Source: Thalassococcus_A lentus
GTDB taxonomy: Bacteria; Pseudomonadota; Alphaproteobacteria; Rhodobacterales; Rhodobacteraceae
Direction of reading: 5' to 3'
Length of the DNA stretch: 64,000 nucleotides
Assembly (NCBI RefSeq): GCF_028023555.1
Contig: NZ_JAQIOY010000003.1
Coordinates: 496,001-560,000, forward strand
The position numbers were made by a program, and so were the translations under genes. The notes below the pieces were generated by a model. It searched no databases. It saw only the letters and a program-made list of their open reading frames with translations, and was not told the origin of the DNA. Position 1 is the first letter of the stretch, and every line of letters starts with the position of its first letter. This document shows, piece after piece, positions 1-6,865 of this stretch.

Positions 1-653
1 ACGGGGTGACACGCGTTCTGATCGACACATCACCGGATTTGCGCAACCAACTGCTGCAGGCCGGTGTCGGCGCGCTCGACGGAGTCGTCTGGACGCATTC
101 CCACGCCGACCACACCCATGGTGTGGATGATCTGCGCATGATCGTTTTCAATATGCGCGAACGGCTGAAATGCTGGGCCGACGGCCATACGCAGAACGAT
201 CTCTTTTCGCGATTTGGCTATGCCTTTGTCCAGCCCAAGGGCTCGCCCTATCCGCCCATTCTGGACATGCATACGATCGACGGCCCAGTGACCGTTGATG
301 GCGCTGGCGGCCCGATCACGCTGACACCGTTCGAGGTCAACCATGGCAGCATCGACTCGCTCGGCTTTCGCATCGGGGACCTTGCGTATTTGCCAGATGT
401 CGCAGAGATGAATGAAGATGCCTTTGCAATTTTGCAAAATCTGGACTGCTGGGTCCTGGATGCACTCAGACGAACACCCCACCCCACCCACGCCCATCTT
501 GATCTGGCATTGGAGTGGATTGCGCATGTTTCACCGCGCCGCGCGGTGCTGACAAACATGCATATTGATCTGGACTACGAAACCGTAAGAGCCGAAACGC
601 CCGATAATGTGACCCCGGCCTATGACGGCATGGTGATCCGTTATGCGCTGTAG
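1..653 (+). CDS. MBL-fold metallohydrolase (5' end cut by window)
   Basis: Metallo-beta-lactamase-fold hydrolase of the PhnP / phosphoribosyl cyclic phosphodiesterase-like branch. The metal-binding signature HSHADH lies about 31 residues after the GTG at position 6, and a later VNHGS motif is also typical of this group. The reading frame stays open to the left edge. The sequence begins inside the usual VLIDTSPDLR strand, so the true start is upstream of the window and the GTG at 6 is probably internal. Relatives usually carry 40-50 more N-terminal residues. In related genomes this gene tends to follow a TatD-type nuclease gene; that neighbour cannot be seen here. The substrate is unknown. Confidence 0.85.
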   Translation, partial: GVTRVLIDTSPDLRNQLLQAGVGALDGVVWTHSHADHTHGVDDLRMIVFNMRERLKCWADGHTQNDLFSRFGYAFVQPKGSPYPPILDMHTIDGPVTVDGAGGPITLTPFEVNHGSIDSLGFRIGDLAYLPDVAEMNEDAFAILQNLDCWVLDALRRTPHPTHAHLDLALEWIAHVSPRRAVLTNMHIDLDYETVRAETPDNVTPAYDGMVIRYAL

Positions 654-680
654 TCCAACTGTGCAAACCTTGGCCAGCGC

Positions 681-908
681 CGGATTGCGTATTTTTCAAA
701 AAGAAGAAGCACAGGGAACCGCCCTGCCGACAGCCCGGCCCCTCAGGGCATCCCAAAGGCAAACGGCAGGGCTTCTCCTTTTGCGGTTATCGGCTCGCCA
801 GCCTGTACCGCAGGCTCACAATGTCGCAGCATGGTTAAGGCCCGGTGAACGGGCGGCGGATCCGAAAAGATCCCGGAACCTTCTTCTTTTTCCAAATACG
901 CAAATCCG
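681..908. repeat. Multi-hairpin inverted-repeat element
   Basis: This fills most of the 302-bp gene-free stretch 654-955. The outer arms (about 681-709 and 880-908) are inverted copies matching at roughly 26 of 29 positions; each carries the core AAAAAGAAGAAG or its complement. Inside are further perfect dyads: 721-729 with 764-772 (9 bp), 800-805 with 811-816 (6 bp), 840-844 with 850-854, and 858-862 with 869-873. The arm core resembles short AT-tracts at 33561 and 47363, so the arms belong to a dispersed family. I see no credible coding frame. It could be a MITE-like element or a structured RNA. Confidence 0.7.
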
Positions 909-955
909 ACGGCAATGCAGCGGTGCTGGTGGCGCCATGACCGGGCAGCGCTGAC

Positions 956-1885
956 ATGCAGGCGTTGCTGGATGTGATTTTACCGGTCTTCTTGGTGATT
1001 GGTGCGGGCTATGCGGCTGTCTGGCGTGGCTGGTTCAGCGACAGCGCGGTTGATGGCCTGATGGCCTTCACCCAGAATTTCGCCATTCCCTGCCTGCTGT
1101 TCCGCGCGCTCTGGACGCTCGACATCGGGCCGAATTTCGATCCTCTGCTGCTGGTCAGTTTCTACACCGGATCGGCCACGGGTTTCACCGCCGGGCTTTT
1201 GGGTGCGCGGTATCTGTTCAACCGTGAGTGGGAAGATGCCGTGGCAATCGGGTTCTGCTGCCTGTTTGCCAATTCGGTCATGATTGGACTGGCTCTGACC
1301 GAACGGGCCTATGGCAGCGATGCACTTGAAGCGAACTACGTGATCGTGGCGCTGCATTCACCGTTTTGCTACGGCATCGGGATCACGGCGATGGAAATCC
1401 TGCGTGCCCGGGGCACGCCCGCGCGCCATTTGCCCCGCACCGTCCTGCGCGCCATGTTCCGCAATGCGCTGGTGATCGGGATCGCGCTGGGTTTGGCGGC
1501 CAACCTCATGCAACTTCAGATCCCTCTGCCGGTTACTGATGCGCTGGACATGATGATCCGCGCGGCGCTGCCCGCTGCCTTGTTCGGGATGGGCGGGGTC
1601 CTCTATCGCTACAAGCCCCAAGGCGATTTGCGGGTCATTGCCTATATCTGCGTCGTTTCGCTGGTGTTGCACCCGACAATCACCTGGACGCTGGGAACCT
1701 TGTTCGATCTGCCAAAGCAGGCGTTCCGCTCTGCCGTTCTGACGGCGGCCATGGCGCCCGGTATCAACACGTATGTATTTGCCAACATGTACGGCAGAGC
1801 GCGGCGCGTTGCGGCCTCTGGCGTGCTGATTGCTACGGCCCTGTCGGTTGTGACCGCATGGCTTTGGCTGGCGGTGCTGCCATGA
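956..1885 (+). CDS. AEC family transporter (auxin efflux carrier type)
   Basis: A 309-residue integral membrane protein with about ten hydrophobic segments spread over its whole length, arranged as in the AEC (auxin efflux carrier) family of secondary transporters. Bacterial members export or import small organic acids; the substrate cannot be read from sequence. The ATG at 956 has no strong Shine-Dalgarno sequence. The stop overlaps the start of the next transporter gene by four bases (ATGA), so the two are translationally coupled. The upstream gap is occupied by the hairpin element at 681-908, which may affect expression. Confidence 0.85.
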   Translation: MQALLDVILPVFLVIGAGYAAVWRGWFSDSAVDGLMAFTQNFAIPCLLFRALWTLDIGPNFDPLLLVSFYTGSATGFTAGLLGARYLFNREWEDAVAIGFCCLFANSVMIGLALTERAYGSDALEANYVIVALHSPFCYGIGITAMEILRARGTPARHLPRTVLRAMFRNALVIGIALGLAANLMQLQIPLPVTDALDMMIRAALPAALFGMGGVLYRYKPQGDLRVIAYICVVSLVLHPTITWTLGTLFDLPKQAFRSAVLTAAMAPGINTYVFANMYGRARRVAASGVLIATALSVVTAWLWLAVLP

Positions 1886-2808
1886 GTGTGCCCGATCAGA
1901 ACAGAACCATGCTTGGCGTTTTGTTCATGGTTGCTTTTTGCATCATCGCTCCGGTTATGGATGCCTTTGCCAAGGCAACGCCCGAACATGTGCCGGTCGC
2001 CCAGATCCTCGCGGCGCGATTTGGCATTCAGGTCATGATCCTTGTGCCCTTGGCCCTTGCACTGCAGTTGGCCGCACGCCCCATCGGGCGAGACATCAGC
2101 CTGCATCTTGCACGCGGCGCTGCCCTATTGGCTGCCACCGCCTGTTTTTTCACTGCGGTGCGATACATGCCGATCGCAAACGCAATTGCGATCTTTTTCG
2201 TTTCTCCCTTCGTGACCACACTGCTGGGCGCCGTATTTCTGAAGGAAACCGTGGGGTGGCGCCGAGTAAGCGCCTGCCTTGTCGGCTTTGGCGGGGCATT
2301 GCTGGTCATCCGGCCCAGTTTTACCGGCCTCGGAGCGGTTGCCTTGCTACCGCTCAGCACAGCGTTTTTCTTTGCAGTTTACATGCTGCTGACCCGCAGC
2401 ATGTCACAAAGGCTGCATCCATTGACGCTTCAGGCCCACACGGCACTGGCGGCCTGTCTTATCGTGTTCCCGCCGCTGATTGCGATGGATGGCAGCGGAT
2501 CGCGTTATTTCGATCCGGTCTGGCCGACCGGGTTGGCGATCTGGACGCTCTTGGGTGTTGGGCTGATCGCGACAGTTTCGCACCTGTGCATCACCTATGC
2601 CCTGCGCTTTGCCCCGGCATCGACCGTCGCGCCTCTGCAATACCTCGAGATCGTCGGCGCGACAGCCGTGGGCTACATTGCCTTCAATGATTTTCCCAAG
2701 CCGCTGACGTGGCTTGGAGTCGCAATCATTGTGGCTTCGGGGCTGTTCCTGTTCGCAAGAGAGCGTGATCTGGGGCGAAAGACCGACAGGCCGCCGCCCC
2801 CGCCATAG
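1882..2808 (+). CDS. DMT family transporter (EamA type)
   Basis: A drug/metabolite-transporter superfamily permease of 308 residues with two EamA repeats and about ten transmembrane helices. I place the start at the ATG at 1882, inside the ATGA overlap with the AEC gene; a GTG at 1858 would add only eight residues. It is a clear paralogue of the permease at 5182-6120: both have a VGWRR motif after the fourth helix region and an APAST..PxQYLEI motif in the second repeat. The substrate is unknown. The gene ends 15 bp before the convergent aldehyde dehydrogenase gene. Confidence 0.88.
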   Translation: MSVPDQNRTMLGVLFMVAFCIIAPVMDAFAKATPEHVPVAQILAARFGIQVMILVPLALALQLAARPIGRDISLHLARGAALLAATACFFTAVRYMPIANAIAIFFVSPFVTTLLGAVFLKETVGWRRVSACLVGFGGALLVIRPSFTGLGAVALLPLSTAFFFAVYMLLTRSMSQRLHPLTLQAHTALAACLIVFPPLIAMDGSGSRYFDPVWPTGLAIWTLLGVGLIATVSHLCITYALRFAPASTVAPLQYLEIVGATAVGYIAFNDFPKPLTWLGVAIIVASGLFLFARERDLGRKTDRPPPPP

Positions 2809-2823
2809 ACCGGACCCCGGGCT

Positions 2824-4263
2824 TTAGTCTGCGGACCAGCCGCTGACCGCCTTGACCTCGACAAAGTCGTGGATCCCCCAGCTGCCGCCTTCACGCCCGT
2901 TGCCCGATTGCTTCATCCCCCCAAAGGGTGAGCCGGCTGCGCGGCTTTCACCGTTCATCTCGACCATGCCAGAGCGCAGAACCCGGGCCAGACGGTTGCG
3001 CCGGGCGCCATCTGAGGATTGCACATAGTTGGTAAGGCCATACGGCGTGTCGTTGGCCATCTCGACGGCCTGTTCTTCGGACTCGAACTTCATGATCGAC
3101 AGAACCGGCCCAAAGATTTCCTCGCGCGCGATGGTCATGTCGGGCGTGACATCGGCAAAGACCGTTGGCCGGACATAGAAGCCTTTGTTCAGTCCGTCAG
3201 GCCGGCCGGGCCCGCCTGTCACCAGACGCGCGCCTTCGTCGATCCCCTTTTGAATGAGATCCTGGATCTTGCCCCATTGCACCGCGTTGACGACCGGTCC
3301 CATGTGGCGGCCTTCTTCGGATGCCGGCCCGACTGTGACCTTGGCAGCGACAGCCCCGGCTTCTTCGACCGCCGCATCATAGCGCGATGCCTCGACCATC
3401 ATCCGGCTCGGCGCGTTGCACGACTGGCCCGTGTTGTTCATCATATGAAGGACGCCGCGTTTCACGGCCTTTTCATCGGCGTCGGCGAACACGAGGTTGG
3501 CGCCTTTGCCGCCCAGTTCCAGATGAACCCGCTTGAGCGTATCGGCCGCCGCCTTGGAGATCAGCTTGCCCGCGCGGGTCGAGCCTGTGAAGCTGACCAT
3601 ATCCACATCCGAATGGGCCGAAAGCTGGCTGCCGACGCCCACGCCATCACCATTGACCAGATTGAAGACCCCTGCGGGTATGTCCGCTGCATCCATGATC
3701 TCGGCAAAGATCATCGCATCCAGCGGGCTTTCCTCGGATGGTTTGAGAACCATGGTATTGCCTGCAACCAGCGCGGCGCCAACCTTGAGCGTGACCTGGT
3801 TCATCGGCCAGTTCCACGGCGTGATCAGCGCACAAACGCCCACGGCTTCGTGGATGATGCGGTCGCTCGGGGCGTGATCGCCCAGCGGCGCTTCCCATTC
3901 GAAGGCCTTCGCCGCGTTGATAAAGCCCTTGAGATGCCAAAGCCCGGCACCCACCTGTTGCGTCCGGGACATTTCGATCGGCGCACCCATTTCAAGGCTC
4001 ATGGCGTCAGCCAGATCAGACATCCGTGCCTTGTAGGCTGTGTAGATGCGCTCAAGCGCGGCAATGCGATCTTCGGGCGGGGTTGCCATCCAGCCCGGCA
4101 GAGCGGCCTTGGCCGCGGCCACCGCGGCATCGGTGTCAGCCTGACCGCCCAGCGAAATCACCGCACAGGGTTCTTCTGTCGAAGGGTCAATCACTGCGTG
4201 ATCAGAACCGGCAATCGGATCGGTCCAATGCCCATTGATATAAAACTGTTTGCGTTCGATCAT
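2824..4263 (-). CDS. NAD(P)-dependent aldehyde dehydrogenase
   Basis: Aldehyde dehydrogenase superfamily enzyme of 479 residues that oxidises an aldehyde to its acid with NAD(P)+. Catalytic landmarks are present: TPWNWP with Asn151, HLELGGK with Glu249, and TGQSC with the nucleophile Cys282. The start at 4263 is supported by a GAGGGA ribosome-binding site; an in-frame ATG 17 codons upstream lacks one. It most resembles broad-specificity ALDHs of Rhodobacterales, and the natural aldehyde is not clear. It is divergent from the peroxiredoxin gene, sharing an upstream region of about 140 bp. Confidence 0.9.
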   Translation of the reverse strand: MIERKQFYINGHWTDPIAGSDHAVIDPSTEEPCAVISLGGQADTDAAVAAAKAALPGWMATPPEDRIAALERIYTAYKARMSDLADAMSLEMGAPIEMSRTQQVGAGLWHLKGFINAAKAFEWEAPLGDHAPSDRIIHEAVGVCALITPWNWPMNQVTLKVGAALVAGNTMVLKPSEESPLDAMIFAEIMDAADIPAGVFNLVNGDGVGVGSQLSAHSDVDMVSFTGSTRAGKLISKAAADTLKRVHLELGGKGANLVFADADEKAVKRGVLHMMNNTGQSCNAPSRMMVEASRYDAAVEEAGAVAAKVTVGPASEEGRHMGPVVNAVQWGKIQDLIQKGIDEGARLVTGGPGRPDGLNKGFYVRPTVFADVTPDMTIAREEIFGPVLSIMKFESEEQAVEMANDTPYGLTNYVQSSDGARRNRLARVLRSGMVEMNGESRAAGSPFGGMKQSGNGREGGSWGIHDFVEVKAVSGWSAD

Positions 4264-4401
4264 CAGAGTTCCCTCTTGTTCAGGCATTGCGATGTGCTCG
4301 CGACACTCTGTCACTCTGCCCCCGCGCCCGCAAGATGGCCTTTAACTCGGCCTGTGCCGCGCTTACTTGAGTAGACAAGACCAACCCCCAAGGAGAGACC
4401 G

Positions 4402-5055
4402 ATGGGCCTGCGTATCAATGATGAAATCCCGAACCTGACCGTAACCACGGATCACGGCGAACTGAGCCTGCATGACTGGATCGGTGACAGCTGGGCGATC
4501 CTGTTCTCGCACCCAAAGGATTACACACCTGTCTGCACGACGGAATTCGGCGCCGTGGCGCAACTGGCTGACGAATGGGAAAAGCGCGGCACCAAGGTGA
4601 TGGGCATCTCAGTCGATGGCGTCGAAGAGCACAAAGGCTGGAAGGGTGACATCGAAAAAACTTCGGGAGCCAAGGCAGGTTTCCCGATTATCGCCGACGA
4701 AGACCTGACCGTGGCCAAAGCCTTTGACATGCTTCCAGCCGAGTATGTCTTGCCTGATGGCCGCACCCCGGCAGATTCCGCGACAGTCCGCGTCGTCTTT
4801 ATAATTGGTCCGGACAAGAAATTGAAGCTGTCGATGACCTACCCCATGACGGTTGGCCGGAACTTTGCCGAAGTGCTGCGCGCGCTGGACGCGCTGCAAA
4901 CCTCGGCCCGTGAAAACGTGGCTTTGCCCGCGAACTGGACCGTAGGACAGGACGTGATTGTACCGGTTGCCGTCTCGGACGAGGATGCAATCGCAAAATA
5001 CGGCGCAATCGAAACAGTGCTGCCCTACCTGCGCAAAGCCAAACTGCCGACCTGA
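4402..5055 (+). CDS. 1-Cys peroxiredoxin (Prx6 type)
   Basis: Thiol peroxidase of 217 residues that reduces hydroperoxides. The peroxidatic cysteine is Cys45 in the YTPVCTTE motif. There is no obvious resolving cysteine further on, and the long C-terminal arm and size match the Prx6/AhpC-TSA-like 1-Cys class rather than 2-Cys AhpC. A clear AAGGAGAG ribosome-binding site precedes the ATG. It is followed by a good intrinsic terminator, so it is probably transcribed alone, divergently from the aldehyde dehydrogenase gene. Confidence 0.92.
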   Translation: MGLRINDEIPNLTVTTDHGELSLHDWIGDSWAILFSHPKDYTPVCTTEFGAVAQLADEWEKRGTKVMGISVDGVEEHKGWKGDIEKTSGAKAGFPIIADEDLTVAKAFDMLPAEYVLPDGRTPADSATVRVVFIIGPDKKLKLSMTYPMTVGRNFAEVLRALDALQTSARENVALPANWTVGQDVIVPVAVSDEDAIAKYGAIETVLPYLRKAKLPT

Positions 5056-5085
5056 CCCGGCAGAGCAGCGCAAGACGAATATTGG

Positions 5086-5117
5086 CGGGCGTCCCTCTTG
5101 GGGCGCCCGTTTCGTTT
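5086..5117 (+). terminator. Intrinsic terminator after peroxiredoxin
   Basis: A 10-bp GC-rich stem (5086-5095 with 5100-5109, one G-T wobble) with a TCTT loop is followed by TTTCGTTT. It lies about 30 bp after the peroxiredoxin stop. Confidence 0.75.
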
Positions 5118-5181
5118 CCTATCAAACGCTTTTAGGCAAAACCGGTTTCCACCCTCGGTGCTTCTGCTCTAGCGTGGCGGC

Positions 5182-6120
5182 ATGGTACAAGATCGCCCCC
5201 TTCTGGGCATCGCCCTGATGCTGGGCTTTTGCGTGCTGGCGCCTTTTGCCGATGCGCTGGCCAAATTACTTGGCCCATCGATGGGTGTCGGTCAGTTGGT
5301 CACGCTGCGGTTTGTATTTCAGGTGCTGATCCTCGTTCCCTTGGCCATGGCAACAGGGCGGGTAATGCGCCTGCGTGGGCCTGTCTTATGGCTGGTTGTT
5401 TTTCGCACGCTTTTGCACATCGCCGGGATCGGTACGATTTTCACCGCTCTTTTGTATCTGCCGCTCGCGGATGCGATTGCGATCGCCTATGTCATGCCCT
5501 TTATCATGCTGCTGCTTGGCCACTGGTTTCTGGGCGAGGAAGTTGGCTGGCGCCGCATTGGTGCCTGTGTCGTCGGCTTTGTCGGTACCCTGCTGGTGCT
5601 GCAACCTGCCTTTGCTGACGTTGGCTGGCCCGCCATCCTGCCCTTGATCGTTGCCTTTATCTTTGCGGCCTACATGCTGGTGACACGCAAGATCGCCCAA
5701 GCCACGGACCCGATAGGCGTGCAGGCATTGTCTGGCGTGATCGCCCTTGTGATCCTCGTACCGATCATGAGCATCGTACCACAAGGCACCCTGCCCGCGC
5801 TGGACTGGACGCCCCCTGATGCCAAAAGCTGGTGGCTGATCGCGACCATGGGTCTGTGTGGCACGGTCGGGCATCTGTTGATGAGCTGGTCGCTGCGCTA
5901 CGCGCCGGCCAGCACATTGGCCCCGATGCAATATCTTGAAATCCCGATGGCCGCGCTGGTCGGATACATTCTCTTTTCCGACCTGCCCGGTCCGCTGGCC
6001 AGCCTCGGCATTGCCATTACCATGGCAGCCGGCGTCTATATCGTCATGCGCGAGCGGGCCACCGCGGGGCCTGATCCAGCCCGGACAGCAGCGCATCCAG
6101 ACCGCTCTGCGGCAGAATAA
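5182..6120 (+). CDS. DMT family transporter (EamA type), paralogue
   Basis: A 312-residue EamA-type permease with about ten transmembrane helices, closely related to the product of 1882-2808 along its whole length (shared LGFC/AFC..AP start, VGWRR and APAST..PMQYLEI blocks). The substrate is unknown. The ATG at 5182 immediately precedes a hydrophobic helix, as in the paralogue. Its last 77 bases overlap the convergent thiamine pyrophosphokinase gene. The overlapped codons specify the polar C-terminal tail, so the overlap costs no membrane segment. Confidence 0.88.
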   Translation: MVQDRPLLGIALMLGFCVLAPFADALAKLLGPSMGVGQLVTLRFVFQVLILVPLAMATGRVMRLRGPVLWLVVFRTLLHIAGIGTIFTALLYLPLADAIAIAYVMPFIMLLLGHWFLGEEVGWRRIGACVVGFVGTLLVLQPAFADVGWPAILPLIVAFIFAAYMLVTRKIAQATDPIGVQALSGVIALVILVPIMSIVPQGTLPALDWTPPDAKSWWLIATMGLCGTVGHLLMSWSLRYAPASTLAPMQYLEIPMAALVGYILFSDLPGPLASLGIAITMAAGVYIVMRERATAGPDPARTAAHPDRSAAE

Positions 6121-6727
6121 GCACCATCTCGGGCGCTTCCATCGTCAGACTAACAGCATCCGTGACCTCGTTCGAGGTGCCCACCGTTCCCGAAGGGGCA
6201 AAGTCGATCCCGTCAATCGGCCAGCGCAGCCCAAGGCTTTGGCCGCGAACCGGGCCCATCGGAAAAAGGGACAGGCGTGTGCCCTTGGGCAGATCGAGAT
6301 GCAGCTGTGGCGGACAGATCACGGCGATATCATCGCGGCCAATCAGAACACACAGACGATCAGCACGCCGCGCCAGAACGGTCAACGCGGCCAGTGTGTG
6401 GTCCAGTCGCTTGCCCAGAAATCCATGAGCCAACACCAGTGGCGACTCGATATGGCGCAAGGCCTTGTCGAAATCGGTACTGTCCTGTTCCGCGATCCGG
6501 CGCAGCACACCACCGGGCAATTGAGCCTGAAGATTCGGCGCAAGCGAATCCATGTCTCCGAACACCGCATGGGGGATCATGCCCAAACAAAGGACTATTT
6601 CGGCACCACCATCCGCGGCTACGATACAATCCGCGCGCTCAAGCGCCGATTTCAGCAGGTTTTCCTGACAATCTCCGCCGCCCACCAGAACAACTGGCCC
6701 AGAACTGTGAACAATCGTGGATTTCAT
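6044..6727 (-). CDS. Thiamine pyrophosphokinase
   Basis: Thiamine diphosphokinase of 227 residues, which converts thiamine to thiamine diphosphate with ATP in the cytoplasm. Family landmarks are visible: VAADGGAE near residue 37, FGDMDS near 56-61, a QDSTDFDKAL block, and RLDHTLA near 107. The length matches the bacterial enzyme. The C-terminus overlaps the convergent DMT transporter gene by 77 bp. The 138-bp region upstream is shared with the divergent acidic-protein gene. I see no TPP riboswitch there. Confidence 0.88.
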   Translation of the reverse strand: MKSTIVHSSGPVVLVGGGDCQENLLKSALERADCIVAADGGAEIVLCLGMIPHAVFGDMDSLAPNLQAQLPGGVLRRIAEQDSTDFDKALRHIESPLVLAHGFLGKRLDHTLAALTVLARRADRLCVLIGRDDIAVICPPQLHLDLPKGTRLSLFPMGPVRGQSLGLRWPIDGIDFAPSGTVGTSNEVTDAVSLTMEAPEMVLILPQSGLDALLSGLDQAPRWPARA

Positions 6728-6865
6728 GTCGAATTAATGGCCTTTTGCGAAACAGATCACAATCAAGTCACGAAATGATACCCTGCAGGGCACAGATTCG
6801 ATCAGCTTTGGTCTTGGAGGTCATGGTAAACACCGTGTTGCGTTACGACAGAAAGTGAGCACCCG

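Noticed and set aside
683..908. Retron or riboswitch identity for the nested hairpins
   Set aside because: No reverse transcriptase gene nearby and no match to riboswitch consensus cores I could recall. Kept only as a structured repeat.
643..954. A 103-codon frame between the hydrolase and AEC genes
   Set aside because: It runs through the hairpin arms, has no ribosome-binding site and no protein-like pattern; the region is better explained as a structured repeat.
3019..4374. A 451-codon plus-strand frame opposite the aldehyde dehydrogenase
   Set aside because: The aldehyde dehydrogenase active-site residues on the minus strand are intact; the antisense translation is His/Arg-rich and patternless.
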